The notes below the pieces were generated by a model. That model had not been told where the DNA came from and did no database searches. It saw only the letters and a list, made by a program, of their open reading frames with translations. A DNA stretch of 64,000 nt from the NCBI GenBank assembly GCA_965194655.1, contig OZ239148.1, positions 1,054,001-1,118,000 of the forward strand, written 5' to 3'. The stretch is from Hahnella lacustris. Its GTDB lineage: Bacteria > Pseudomonadota > Gammaproteobacteria > Burkholderiales > Burkholderiaceae_A. This document shows, piece after piece, positions 25,681-34,688 of the stretch; position 1 is the stretch's first letter, and each line of letters begins with the position of its first letter. A program made the translations under genes and the position numbers.

Positions 25681-26241
25681 TTAGTCGTCGATCATGACTG
25701 TGGTTCCCGCGGGGACCCAGTCAAACAAATCCACAATGTCTTGGTTGCGCATCCGAACGCAGCCGATGGAACCAGGCTCTCCCATGTGTACGGTTGGAGG
25801 ACTGCCGTGCAGATAGACATAACGACGCATGGTGTCCACCTCGCCCAGTCGATTCACGCCCGGCTCCAGACCTGAGAGCCAGAGAATACGCGTGAGAATC
25901 CAGTCCCGCTTCGGGTGCTGAAGGGCGAGATCGGGGGCCCAGATCTCACCCGTGGGCCTTCGCCCCACAAACACCGTATTGAAGGCAGAGCCGGCTCCAA
26001 TCTTGGCGCGAATCTGATGCCGTCCCCTAGGAGTACAGAAGCTACCCTTGAGGTTTCCTATCCCATTCTTGGCGGTTGAAATGGAGAAGGACCGCACCCA
26101 CTGCGCCTGAATGGGGTGCCAGCGGGCAGAATCATGCTGAGCCGGAGGGTGTTGATGGGTTCGACGGAAATCAAAGACGTGGAGCCGCTGTGCCGCCACA
26201 GACACGACCAAGTGATACGGGCTGGCTGAGACATAGGTCAT
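25681..26241 (-). CDS. YkuD-domain protein (L,D-transpeptidase family), no signal peptide seen
   Basis: A 186-residue YkuD/ErfK-type domain protein. Landmarks are FCTPRGRHQIRAKIGAG, RRPTGEIWAPDL, RDWILTRILWLSGLEPG, YVYLHGSPP and PGSIGCVRMRNQD with the presumed nucleophilic Cys. In the common motif (S/T)HGChN the residue before Gly is His; here it is Ile. The start ATG at 26241 overlaps the tadA stop by 4 bp, and the protein begins MTYVSASPYHLVVSVAAQ with no signal peptide or membrane helix. L,D-transpeptidases normally act in the periplasm, so either export differs or the substrate is intracellular. Confidence 0.82.
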   Translation of the reverse strand: MTYVSASPYHLVVSVAAQRLHVFDFRRTHQHPPAQHDSARWHPIQAQWVRSFSISTAKNGIGNLKGSFCTPRGRHQIRAKIGAGSAFNTVFVGRRPTGEIWAPDLALQHPKRDWILTRILWLSGLEPGVNRLGEVDTMRRYVYLHGSPPTVHMGEPGSIGCVRMRNQDIVDLFDWVPAGTTVMIDD

Positions 26242-26702
26242 GGTTGAGCTCCGGAGCGTCGGGCCGCAAAAAAGCTTCGCAACAGACTGCCACACTCTGC
26301 CTCAAGAACGCCACCGCGGACCTGCGTCTGGTGGTTGATGTTCCGCCAACTGAAGACCTCGCAGGCCCCCCCGGCGACGCCGGTCTTGGGATCTGACGCA
26401 CCGAAGATGACTTCCGAAAGGCGCGCATGAAACATGGCGCCTGCGCACATCAAACAGGGCTCCAGCGTCACGTAGAGACGCGCGCCCGGCAGCCGGTAAT
26501 TGCCCATGTGCGCTCCCGCGGCACGAAGCGCCTGAATCTCGGCATGGGCGCTGGGGTCATGCAAGCCGATGGGGCGATTCCGCCCGATGGCGAGGAGCTC
26601 GTTCTGTTCGGAGACCACGACGGCCCCAACCGGGACTTCGCCCTCTGCAGCAGCCTGCTGCGCCTGCTCCAGGGCCAGGCGCATCCAGTGTTCGTCCGTC
26701 AC
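26238..26702 (-). CDS. tadA: tRNA-specific adenosine deaminase TadA
   Basis: Deaminates A34 to inosine in tRNA-Arg(ACG). The zinc deaminase motifs are HAEIQAL (His plus catalytic Glu) and PCLMCAGAMFHARL (the two Cys). PVGAVVV precedes them, and GASDPKTGVAG follows. The preferred start is the GTG at 26702, whose GTGA overlaps the guaA stop and fits the family N-terminus (TDEHWMRLALEQA); a GTG at 26708 is possible. The length is 154 residues. It is coupled downstream to the YkuD-domain gene by a 4-bp overlap. Confidence 0.93.
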   Translation of the reverse strand: MTDEHWMRLALEQAQQAAAEGEVPVGAVVVSEQNELLAIGRNRPIGLHDPSAHAEIQALRAAGAHMGNYRLPGARLYVTLEPCLMCAGAMFHARLSEVIFGASDPKTGVAGGACEVFSWRNINHQTQVRGGVLEAECGSLLRSFFAARRSGAQP

Positions 26703-28318
26703 TCCCACTCAATCGTCGCAGGGGGTTTTGAACTGATGTCCAGCGTGACGCGATTGATGCCACGGACCTCATTGATGATCCTGCTGGATACGCGCTTGAG
26801 CAGAACGTACGGCAGCTCCGCCCAGTCAGCCGTCATGAAGTCGGAGGTGACCACGGCTCTCAGCGCCACGACATAGTCGTAGGTTCGACCGTCGCCCATG
26901 ACCCCAACGCTCTTGACTGGCAGGAACACAGCGAAGGCCTGGCTGGTGAGTTCGTACCAGGTCTTTCCAGTCTGAGCGTCGACGGTGTTGCGAAGTTCTT
27001 CGATAAAGATGTGGTCTGCGCGTCGGAGCAGGTCTGCATACTCCTGCTTCACTTCCCCGAGAATGCGCACCCCCAGGCCTGGACCGGGGAATGGGTGCCG
27101 ATAGACCATCTCGTGAGGCAGACCCAAGGCGATGCCCAGTTCGCGCACCTCGTCCTTGAAGAGATCGCGCAAAGGCTCAAGCAGTTTGAGTCCGAGCTGC
27201 TCGGGCAACCCACCAACATTGTGATGACTCTTGATGGTGACAGCCTTTTTGCTCTTGGCTCCCCCCGACTCAATGACATCTGGGTAGATGGTGCCCTGGG
27301 CCAAGAAGGTTGCCCCCTTGTGGCCCTGACCACCCGCCTTGAGCTTTGCAGCCTCCTCTTTAAAGACTTCTACAAAGAGTCGGCCGATGATTTTGCGCTT
27401 GGCCTCAGGCTCACTGACGCCGGCCAACTCACGCAGGAACCGCTCGCTCGCGTCAACCCGAATCACCCGTGCATGAAGGCGACCAGCAAACATCTCCATG
27501 ACATGATCGCCTTCGTTCAAGCGCAGGAGGCCATGGTCTACAAAAATACAAGTGAGCTGCTCGCCGATGGCTCGGTGAATCAGTGCAGCGGCGACAGAGG
27601 AATCCACGCCCCCAGAGAGACCCAGGATGACCTCCTCGTCCCCCACCTGTTCTCGAATCTCTGCCACGGCCTCTGCAACATGGTCCCGCATGATCCAGTC
27701 GGGTGAGGCTCTGCAGATCTCAAGCACGAAGCGCTCGAGCAGTGCCCTACCCTGAATGGTGTGAGTGACCTCGGGGTGAAACTGCACCGCATAAAACTGT
27801 CGGGCCTCATCGGCCATGCCAGCAATGGGGCAGCTCTCCGTGGAGGCCATGAGCTTGAAGCCCGGGGGCAGTTCGACCACCTTGTCGCCATGGCTCATCC
27901 AGACTTTCAACATGCCATGGCCCTCGGGGGTCACGAAGTCTTGAATGTCTTTCAGGAGCGCGGTGTGACCGCGCGCACGCACCTCTGCATATCCGAACTC
28001 ACGCTGTAAGCCCGTCTCGACTCGGCCACCAAGCTGCTGCGCCATGGTCTGCATGCCATAGCAAATGCCGAGGACCGGCACTCCAAGTTGGAAGCACAGA
28101 GCCGGTGCGCGATCGGTGGTTTCCTCGTACACGCTGGCATGGCTGCCAGAGAGAATGATGCCCTTGAGCTGACCATCCGCCGAGAATTCCCGGAGCCAGT
28201 CGTCAGTGACATCGCAGGGATGAACCTCGCAATAGACGTGGGCCTCGCGCACGCGGCGGGCAATGAGCTGGGTTACCTGGGAGCCAAAGTCCAGGATCAG
28301 AATCTTGTCGTGAGTCAT
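26699..28318 (-). CDS. guaA: GMP synthase (glutamine-hydrolysing)
   Basis: Converts XMP to GMP. The N-terminal class I glutaminase domain has nucleophile C86 in GICYGMQ and the His/Glu pair in QFHPEVTHT. The ATP pyrophosphatase domain has SGGVDSSV, and the C-terminal dimerisation domain ends TIEWE. At 539 residues it is slightly longer than the 525 of E. coli. The glutaminase loop reads SGSHASVYEE rather than SGGPESV, a variant I recall from Burkholderiales. guaB lies 6 bp upstream, so a guaBA operon is likely. Confidence 0.97.
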   Translation of the reverse strand: MTHDKILILDFGSQVTQLIARRVREAHVYCEVHPCDVTDDWLREFSADGQLKGIILSGSHASVYEETTDRAPALCFQLGVPVLGICYGMQTMAQQLGGRVETGLQREFGYAEVRARGHTALLKDIQDFVTPEGHGMLKVWMSHGDKVVELPPGFKLMASTESCPIAGMADEARQFYAVQFHPEVTHTIQGRALLERFVLEICRASPDWIMRDHVAEAVAEIREQVGDEEVILGLSGGVDSSVAAALIHRAIGEQLTCIFVDHGLLRLNEGDHVMEMFAGRLHARVIRVDASERFLRELAGVSEPEAKRKIIGRLFVEVFKEEAAKLKAGGQGHKGATFLAQGTIYPDVIESGGAKSKKAVTIKSHHNVGGLPEQLGLKLLEPLRDLFKDEVRELGIALGLPHEMVYRHPFPGPGLGVRILGEVKQEYADLLRRADHIFIEELRNTVDAQTGKTWYELTSQAFAVFLPVKSVGVMGDGRTYDYVVALRAVVTSDFMTADWAELPYVLLKRVSSRIINEVRGINRVTLDISSKPPATIEWE

Positions 28319-28324
28319 GCGGCC

Positions 28325-29788
28325 TCAGTCAGCGCGGTAGTTCGGGGCTTCTTTGGTGATCTGGACGTCGTGCACATGGGATTCACGAATGCCAGAAGTG
28401 GTGATCTCCACGAAGGTGGCCTTGTCGTGTAATTCCTCGATGGAGGCACAGCCGCAGTACCCCATGCTGGATCGCAGCCCGCCCGCGAGCTGAAACAGGA
28501 TCTGCTTGACGCTGCCTTTGTAAGGGACCCGTCCCTCAATGCCCTCAGGAACGAACTTATCCGCGCTGGGGCTTTCATCCTCTTGGAAATAGCGGTCTGC
28601 TGAGCCTGCCTGCATGGCACCCACCGAACCCATCCCCCGGTAGGACTTGTAGGAACGACCCTGAAAGAGCACGACCTCGCCAGGTGCCTCCTCCGTGCCG
28701 GCAAACATGCCGCCCATCATGACTGTGCTTGCACCGGCTGCCAAAGCCTTGGCAATGTCGCCTGAGAAGCGAATGCCGCCATCCGCAATGATGGGCACGC
28801 CACTCTGGGCCATCTCCTGTGCGACATTTGCGATGGCAGAAATCTGGGGGACGCCCACACCCGCAACGATGCGAGTGGTGCAGATGGAGCCGGGCCCGAT
28901 GCCCACCTTCACCGCATCCGCCCCGTGATCCACGAGTGCACGGGCCGCAGCCGCCGTGGCGATGTTTCCGCCCACGACATCGACACTCGGGAAATGCTGC
29001 TTGACCCACTGAACGCGATCGAGCACGCCCTTGGAGTGACCATGGGCTGTGTCCACCACGATCACGTCCACCCCGGCCTCAACGAGGCGCTCGACACGCT
29101 CCTCTGTCCCATCACCCACGCCAACCGCAGCGCCCACGCGAAGCTTGCCTTGCTCATCTCGGGCCGCATGGGGGTGTTCAATCCCTTTGAGAATGTCTTT
29201 GACGGTGATCAGCCCTCGCAGCTGAAATGCCTCATTCACCACCAGAACCCGCTCGAGGCGATGTGCGTGCATGAGCGCCTTGGCCTCCTCAACAGAGGCC
29301 CCCTCCTTCACCGTCACCAGCCGGTCGCGAGGGGTCATGATGTCTCGTACGGGCTGATCGAGCCTGGTCTCAAAGCGCAGGTCGCGGTTCGTGACGATGC
29401 CCACGACACGGTCGCCTTCCACCACGGGAAGACCGGAGACTCGGCGCTCCGCGATGAGGGCCAGCACCTGTCGAACCGTCATGCTGGGGCTGATGGTGAA
29501 GGGATCCTTCACGACGCCAGCCTCAAATCGCTTGACCTTGGCGACCTCGGCGGCCTGGGCCATGGGAGTGAGGTTTTTGTGGATGATGCCGATTCCACCC
29601 TCCTCTGCAATGGCAATGGCCAGTCTTGCCTCTGTCACGGTATCCATGGCTGCAGACACCACGGGCAGATTCAGCCGAATGTTTCGGGTGAGACGCGTAT
29701 GGAGCCGGGCATCACGCGGCAGGATTTCAGAATGGGCGGGAACGAGAAGGACGTCGTCAAACGTCAGTGCCTTTTGCAGAACGCGCAT
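28325..29788 (-). CDS. guaB: IMP dehydrogenase
   Basis: NAD-dependent oxidation of IMP to XMP, the committed step to GMP. The TIM barrel (residues 1-92 and 206-487) is interrupted by two CBS domains (about 93-205) that bind regulatory nucleotides. The catalytic C303 lies in GPGSICTTR, with the flap near YRGMGSVGAM. The 487-residue length equals the bacterial standard. The ATG at 29788 has no obvious Shine-Dalgarno sequence. A -10-like TACAAT lies 33 bp upstream. It is followed by guaA. Confidence 0.97.
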   Translation of the reverse strand: MRVLQKALTFDDVLLVPAHSEILPRDARLHTRLTRNIRLNLPVVSAAMDTVTEARLAIAIAEEGGIGIIHKNLTPMAQAAEVAKVKRFEAGVVKDPFTISPSMTVRQVLALIAERRVSGLPVVEGDRVVGIVTNRDLRFETRLDQPVRDIMTPRDRLVTVKEGASVEEAKALMHAHRLERVLVVNEAFQLRGLITVKDILKGIEHPHAARDEQGKLRVGAAVGVGDGTEERVERLVEAGVDVIVVDTAHGHSKGVLDRVQWVKQHFPSVDVVGGNIATAAAARALVDHGADAVKVGIGPGSICTTRIVAGVGVPQISAIANVAQEMAQSGVPIIADGGIRFSGDIAKALAAGASTVMMGGMFAGTEEAPGEVVLFQGRSYKSYRGMGSVGAMQAGSADRYFQEDESPSADKFVPEGIEGRVPYKGSVKQILFQLAGGLRSSMGYCGCASIEELHDKATFVEITTSGIRESHVHDVQITKEAPNYRAD

Positions 29789-29820
29789 GGGAGTTCTAGG
29801 GGGAGAGTTTCCAATGTCGT

Positions 29821-29826
29821 ATTGTA
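29821..29826 (-). promoter_or_regulatory. possible -10 element for guaB
   Basis: On the minus strand TACAAT (five of six matches to the -10 consensus) lies in the 65-bp gap between rnfH and guaB, which would place the transcription start some 26 bases before the guaB ATG. The -35 position reads CGTGGC, a poor match, so an activator or read-through from rnfH may be needed. Confidence 0.25.
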
Positions 29827-29853
29827 CTCACCCGATGTGGTGCGCCACGATGA

Positions 29854-30192
29854 TCACCCCCGGTTTTTGGTCCAACGGTCGGTCTGACCGAGTCTGGCCC
29901 GCTCGGCCCGCAGGGCCTCCACCCGCTTACGACGGGCGTCTTTAGGGTCTGCCACGAGTGGCCTCACGAGATCGACCCGATCCCAGGGCTCGAGACGCTG
30001 CTGGTCGTCTAGGATCGAGCCAAATCGGGCGCGGGTGTGTCCCATGTCCCAGGCCTGAGCCAAGGCATGCAGGATGTCGGGCTGCTTGCGCAGGTCAGCC
30101 ACCGTCATGCCAGGCACAAAGGGCCAGGATTGCCGAACCAGCCCCTCCGAGCCTGCCCAGAGCAGGCTAACCGAGCTGGGGTTGGGATCCAT
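29854..30192 (-). CDS. rnfH: RnfH family ubiquitin-like protein (UPF0125)
   Basis: A small 112-residue protein of the RnfH/UPF0125 family with a ubiquitin-like beta-grasp fold and no firmly assigned function. FGSILDDQQRLEPWDRVDLVRPL is the family signature, followed by a basic tail (PKDARRKRVEALRAERA). The start ATG at 30192 lies 26 bp inside the ratA 3' end. The ratA-rnfH pair beside divergent smpB is the same arrangement as in E. coli (ratA-ratB-smpB). guaB follows after 65 bp. Confidence 0.9.
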   Translation of the reverse strand: MDPNPSSVSLLWAGSEGLVRQSWPFVPGMTVADLRKQPDILHALAQAWDMGHTRARFGSILDDQQRLEPWDRVDLVRPLVADPKDARRKRVEALRAERARLGQTDRWTKNRG

Positions 30193-30616
30193 GGAGGCCA
30201 TCCGCGCGCTGCACGAAGGCATCGACAAAGCTGGTGGTGATCTGCTCAAAAACCGGTCCGACCAGCTTCTCCAGAATCTTCGAAGAGAAGTGATAGCTCA
30301 GAGAGAAGCTCACCTTGCAGGCCCGCTCATGGAGCGGAACAAAGACCCAGGCCCCGGTGAGGGACTTAAACGGACCCTCATGCAGGGCCATGTCGATTCG
30401 CTCACCCGGGATGTGTCGGTTTCGGGTGGTAAACGACTGCCGCAAGCCCTTGAAGGCAATCTGGACCTGCTCGAGACGAGACCCGTCTTCCTGGGGTTGG
30501 ACAGATGCGCCGCCACACCATGGTAAAAAGTCAGGATACGCACCCACGTCCGACACGAGATCAAACATCTCTTGAGCGGAATACGGAACCAAAACGGTCT
30601 TCACTACTTCAGCCAT
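30167..30616 (-). CDS. ratA: RatA-like START/SRPBCC-domain protein
   Basis: A 149-residue START-like (polyketide cyclase/dehydrase) domain protein. E. coli RatA was reported to bind 50S subunits and block 70S association; eukaryotic Coq10 homologues bind coenzyme Q, so a quinone-related role is an alternative. Landmarks are VPYSAQEMFDLVSDVGAYPD and FLPWCGGASV near the N-terminus and ALHEGPFKSLTGAWVF in the middle. It is divergent from smpB with only 11 bp between the starts, a long-conserved arrangement in proteobacteria. Confidence 0.92.
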   Translation of the reverse strand: MAEVVKTVLVPYSAQEMFDLVSDVGAYPDFLPWCGGASVQPQEDGSRLEQVQIAFKGLRQSFTTRNRHIPGERIDMALHEGPFKSLTGAWVFVPLHERACKVSFSLSYHFSSKILEKLVGPVFEQITTSFVDAFVQRADGLHGSQPQLG

Positions 30617-30627
30617 GCACGCATTTT

Positions 30628-31083
30628 ATGTCGATCATCGATAACAAGAAGGCTTTTCACGACTACTTCATTGAGGACCGCATGGAAGCGGGTCTCGTGC
30701 TGGAGGGTTGGGAGGCCAAGGCCATTCGAGCAGGACGAGTCCAGCTCAAAGAGGCCTATGTCGTGATCCGACAGGCTGAACTCTTCCTCATTGGCTGCCA
30801 CATTTCGGCGCTTCCAACGGCTTCAACCCACATCCAGCCGGACCCAGTCCGAACCCGCAAGCTGCTGATGAAATCGGAGGAAATCGCCAAGCTCATCGGG
30901 AAGGTCGAGCGTTCTGGCTATGCACTGGTCCCCATCAACCTGCACTACAGCCGTGGCCGAATCAAGCTCGAGGTAGGACTGGCCAAGGGAAAGCGTCAAC
31001 ACGACAAGCGCGCCACTGAAAAGGACCGTGAGTGGCAGAGGGAGAAGCAGCGACTGGTTCGCGATGTCACCCGGCGGGCCTGA
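30628..31083 (+). CDS. smpB: SsrA-binding protein SmpB
   Basis: Binds tmRNA and carries it to stalled ribosomes for trans-translation. The ATG at 30628 gives 151 residues; longer in-frame starts would run through ratA on the other strand. Family motifs: FIEDRMEAGLVLEGWE, then KAIRAGRVQLKEAYVVI; ALVPINLHYSRGRIKLEVGLAKGK; and a basic C-terminal tail KRQHDKRATEKDREW that enters the mRNA channel. No ssrA (tmRNA) gene could be recognised next to it. Confidence 0.96.
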   Translation: MSIIDNKKAFHDYFIEDRMEAGLVLEGWEAKAIRAGRVQLKEAYVVIRQAELFLIGCHISALPTASTHIQPDPVRTRKLLMKSEEIAKLIGKVERSGYALVPINLHYSRGRIKLEVGLAKGKRQHDKRATEKDREWQREKQRLVRDVTRRA

Positions 31084-31134
31084 TTCAGGGTAGATTTTCA
31101 GAATCCTTCAACCCCAACCCAGGAGTGAATGCAC

Positions 31135-32280
31135 ATGAATCCTCATTTGAAAGCCTCACTGAGCGTTGCTGCCGTCTCTGCACTGTTCGCTGGTTCTGCC
31201 GTCGCCAACACGGTGACGGTCAAAATCGGGCATGTCGCCCCCATGACCGGCAATCAGGCCCACCTCGGCAAGGACAACGAGGGCGGCGCCAAGCTGGCGA
31301 TTGCCGACCTGAACAAGGCAGGGATCAAGATTGGCGGCAATCCCGTGCAATTCGTCTTGGTGAGCGAGGATGACGGCGCGGAGCCGAAGCAGGCCACCCC
31401 AGTGGCGCAGAAGCTCATTGATGCCAAGGTGGTTGGAGTCGTGGGGCATCTCAACTCTGGCACCACCATTCCAGCCTCAAGGCTCTATCACGATGCTGGG
31501 ATTCCTCAGATTTCCCCCTCTGCCACGAACCCCAAATACACCCGACAAGGCTATAAAACAGCCTTCCGAGTGGTCGCGGACGACGTCAGGTTGGGCGGTG
31601 TGCTGGGTCGCTATGCGGTCTCAGAACTCAAGGGAAAATCGATTGCGGTGATTGATGACCGAACCGCTTATGGCCAAGGCGTTGCTGATGAGTTCGCCAA
31701 GGGTGTCCAGTCCGCAGGTGGCAAGGTGATCGCCCGCGAATACACCAACGACAAGGCCACCGACTTCATGGCGATTCTCACGAGCCTCAAGGGCAAGAAG
31801 CCCGACATCATTTTCTATGGCGGGATGGACGCCGTGGGCGGCCCCATGATTCGTCAAATGAAACAGCTGGGGCTGAGCACGAAGGTGATGGGTGGAGATG
31901 GTCTCTGCACGGCGGCTCTCCCTAAACTGGCTGGAGAGGGACTAGGTGACAATCAGGTCTACTGCGCCGAGGCCGGCGGCGTGACGGGCAAATATGCCCA
32001 GAAGGACAAGGCCTTTCGAGAGCGCTTTAAAAAAGAGATGGGCATTGAGGTGCAGCTGTATGCCCCTTACGTTTATGACGCCACCATGGCCTTGGCTGAG
32101 GCAATGAAAAAGGCCAATTCAGTCGAGTCCTCCAAGGTGTTGCCTGCCCTGGCAAGCCTCAAGATGGACGGCGTGACCGGCCCCATTGCCTTTGATGAAA
32201 AAGGCGACATTGTGGGCGGCACGCTCACGCTTTTCACCTACAAAGGCGGCAAGCGTGAGCTGGTGAAGGTCATTCAGTAG
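31135..32280 (+). CDS. branched-chain amino acid ABC transporter substrate-binding protein (LivJ/LivK-like)
   Basis: Periplasmic type I binding protein of the Leu/Ile/Val-binding family. The ATG at 31135 has better spacing (9 bp) from AGGAG than the ATG at 31129 and gives 381 residues. A Sec signal peptide (LKASLSVAAVSALFAGSAVA) is followed by VKIGHVAPMTGNQAHLGKDN. Further family features are VVGVVGHLNSGTTIPASRLY and IAVIDDRTAYGQGVADEF. No permease or ATPase genes (livH/M/G/F) adjoin it, so it depends on components encoded elsewhere. The ligand cannot be read from sequence. Its 3' end overlaps convergent ppsA by 11 bp. Confidence 0.92.
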   Translation: MNPHLKASLSVAAVSALFAGSAVANTVTVKIGHVAPMTGNQAHLGKDNEGGAKLAIADLNKAGIKIGGNPVQFVLVSEDDGAEPKQATPVAQKLIDAKVVGVVGHLNSGTTIPASRLYHDAGIPQISPSATNPKYTRQGYKTAFRVVADDVRLGGVLGRYAVSELKGKSIAVIDDRTAYGQGVADEFAKGVQSAGGKVIAREYTNDKATDFMAILTSLKGKKPDIIFYGGMDAVGGPMIRQMKQLGLSTKVMGGDGLCTAALPKLAGEGLGDNQVYCAEAGGVTGKYAQKDKAFRERFKKEMGIEVQLYAPYVYDATMALAEAMKKANSVESSKVLPALASLKMDGVTGPIAFDEKGDIVGGTLTLFTYKGGKRELVKVIQ

Positions 32281-34681
32281 CGGCGAGCGTCTGCCAGGTA
32301 TCGACGACGGTATCGGGATTCAGCGAGATCGACTGAATCCCCTGCTCCATCAGCCACCGTGCCAGATCGGGGTGGTCTGATGGGCCCTGGCCACAGATCC
32401 CCACGTATTTGCCTCGCGCATTACATGCGGTGATCGCCATTTCGAGCAGCTTTTTCACCGCGGCATCACGCTCATCGAACAAGGCTGCCACCAACCCCGA
32501 ATCGCGATCGAGCCCAAGGGTCAGCTGAGTGAGATCGTTTGAGCCAATCGAGAAGCCATCAAAATGATCGAGGAAGGCGTTTGCCAGCAGGGCATTGGAC
32601 GGCAGCTCGCACATCATGATGAGCTTGAGACCACCCTGACCTTGGTCATTTGCCCCACTGCCCCGAGCGAGACCATGCGCCGCTAACAGCTCGTTTACCT
32701 TGCGAGCCTCAGACACCGTTCGAACAAACGGCACCATGATCTCCATATTGGTGAGGCCCATGTCCTCTCGAACCCGCTTCAAGGCTGTGACCTCCATCTC
32801 AAAACAGTCGCGGAAGTCTTCCGCAATATAGCGAGAGGCGCCACGAAACCCCAGCATGGGATTCTCTTCCTCTGGCTCATAACGAGACCCGCCAATCAGC
32901 TTGCGATACTCGTTGGACTTGAAGTCGGACATCCGCACAATCACTGGCTTTGGCCAGAAGGCGGCCGCAATCGTGGCGACGCCCTCCGCAAGTCGATCGA
33001 TGAAGAAGTCGCGAGGAGAGGCGTGACCGCGCGCGATTCGCTCGACCGCCGCTTTCAGGTCGGGGTCTACCGCCGGGTAGTCCAGAATGGCTTTGGGGTG
33101 CACGCCAATGTTGTTGTTGATGATGAACTCAAGTCGAGCCAAGCCCACGCCCTCATTGGGAATCGACTGAAAGTCGAACGCCAACTGAGGGTTGCCCACA
33201 TTCATCATGATCTTCACGGGGATGTCGGGAAGCGCGCCAGTCTCGACCTCTGACACCTCAGTCTCAAGCAGGCCCTCATAGACGTTGCCCGTGTCACCCT
33301 CAGCACACGAGACCGTGACCAATGCGCCGTCACTCACGCGATCGGTCGCATCACCACATCCCACCACCGCGGGAATACCCAGCTCGCGGGCAATAATGGC
33401 TGCGTGGCAGGTGCGTCCGCCTCGATTGGTGACGATGGCTGCTGCTCGCTTCATCACGGGTTCCCAATTGGGGTCCGTCATATCGGTGACCAGCACATCT
33501 CCGGGCTGAACGCGCTCCATTTCACTGGCATCTGAAATGACCCGAACGGGGCCTGAGCCAATGCGCTGACCAATGGCTCGGCCTGAGGCCAGGACCTGGC
33601 CGTGGCCTTTGAGCTTAAAGCGCTGCTGGCGGTCTGATTTGGACTGCTGAGACTTCACGGTTTCTGGACGGGCCTGCAATATAAAGAGCTTGCCATCGCG
33701 TCCGTCCAGCCCCCACTCGATGTCCATAGGGCGGCCATAGTGCTTCTCAATGATGACGGCGTATCTGGCCAGCTCTATGGTCTGCTCGTGGGTGAGCGAA
33801 TACCGGTTACGAGCATCCTGGGGGACATCGACCGTGACCACCGAGCGGCCACTCGATGCCTTCTCCTCGGGCGTGGAGAAAATCATCTTGATGAGCTTGC
33901 TGCCAATCTGGCGCCGAATCACAGGAAACTTGCCGGCCGCCAGCATGGGCTTATGCACATAAAACTCATCTGGGTTCACCGCCCCCTGCACCACCGTCTC
34001 TCCAAGACCATAAGAGCTGGTGATGAACACCACCTGGTCGAAGCCTGACTCCGTATCCATGGTGAACATCACGCCCGCGGCCCCGAGGTCTGATCGGACC
34101 ATGCGCTGAATGCCGGCAGACAACGCCACCTCGGCATGGGTGAAGCCCTTGTGCACTCGATAGCTGATGGCACGATCGTTGTAGAGCGAGGCGAAGACGT
34201 GGCGAATCTTGTCGAGCACATCGTCGATGCCCACCACATTCAGGTAGGTCTCTTGCTGCCCTGCGAATGAGGCATCTGGCAGATCCTCCGCGGTTGCGGA
34301 GGATCGAACCGCGAGTGAGAGCCCCGTATCACCCTGAACCATCCGGTCGAAATGTGCGCGGATCTCAGCCTCCAGCGCTGGAGGCAACGGGGTTTCCACA
34401 ATCCACTGACGGATCTCAGCGCCACAGGCCGTGAGGGCCCGAACGTCCTCTGTATTCAGCCCCTCGAGCCGCTTGGCAATCCGGGCTCCAAGCCCCTCGT
34501 GCTGAAGGAATTCACGAAAGGCATGTGCAGTGGTGGCAAAGCCACCAGGCACCTGAACACCGGCTGCAGCCAACTGGCTGATCATCTCGCCGAGCGAGGC
34601 ATTCTTGCCGCCGACCGAGTCGACATCCGTCATGCGCAGCTCCTCGAAAGGAACCACGAGACGGCTTCCAAGCTGATTCAT
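32270..34681 (-). CDS. ppsA: phosphoenolpyruvate synthase
   Basis: Makes PEP from pyruvate and ATP through a phosphohistidine intermediate for gluconeogenesis. The N-terminal ATP-grasp domain includes GGKNASLGEM and VRSSATAEDLPDASFAGQQ. The swivelling domain carries phosphorylatable H426 in GGRTCHAAIIARELG. The C-terminal PEP-binding barrel has GSNDLTQLTLGLDRDSG and the GICGQGPSDHP Cys. At 803 residues it is normal in length. Divergent ppsR encodes its regulatory kinase/phosphorylase, and an inverted repeat lies in the 48-bp intergenic region. Confidence 0.97.
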   Translation of the reverse strand: MNQLGSRLVVPFEELRMTDVDSVGGKNASLGEMISQLAAAGVQVPGGFATTAHAFREFLQHEGLGARIAKRLEGLNTEDVRALTACGAEIRQWIVETPLPPALEAEIRAHFDRMVQGDTGLSLAVRSSATAEDLPDASFAGQQETYLNVVGIDDVLDKIRHVFASLYNDRAISYRVHKGFTHAEVALSAGIQRMVRSDLGAAGVMFTMDTESGFDQVVFITSSYGLGETVVQGAVNPDEFYVHKPMLAAGKFPVIRRQIGSKLIKMIFSTPEEKASSGRSVVTVDVPQDARNRYSLTHEQTIELARYAVIIEKHYGRPMDIEWGLDGRDGKLFILQARPETVKSQQSKSDRQQRFKLKGHGQVLASGRAIGQRIGSGPVRVISDASEMERVQPGDVLVTDMTDPNWEPVMKRAAAIVTNRGGRTCHAAIIARELGIPAVVGCGDATDRVSDGALVTVSCAEGDTGNVYEGLLETEVSEVETGALPDIPVKIMMNVGNPQLAFDFQSIPNEGVGLARLEFIINNNIGVHPKAILDYPAVDPDLKAAVERIARGHASPRDFFIDRLAEGVATIAAAFWPKPVIVRMSDFKSNEYRKLIGGSRYEPEEENPMLGFRGASRYIAEDFRDCFEMEVTALKRVREDMGLTNMEIMVPFVRTVSEARKVNELLAAHGLARGSGANDQGQGGLKLIMMCELPSNALLANAFLDHFDGFSIGSNDLTQLTLGLDRDSGLVAALFDERDAAVKKLLEMAITACNARGKYVGICGQGPSDHPDLARWLMEQGIQSISLNPDTVVDTWQTLAATE

Positions 34682-34688
34682 AGAAACT

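Noticed and set aside
28925..29887. 320-residue open frame on the plus strand
   Set aside because: Antisense to guaB. The His- and Arg-rich translation with no motif is typical of a shadow frame.
31084..31134. Possible tmRNA (ssrA) gene beside smpB
   Set aside because: The gap holds only about 50 bp, and neither the tRNA-like ends nor a tag frame is present. The other flank is ratA coding sequence.
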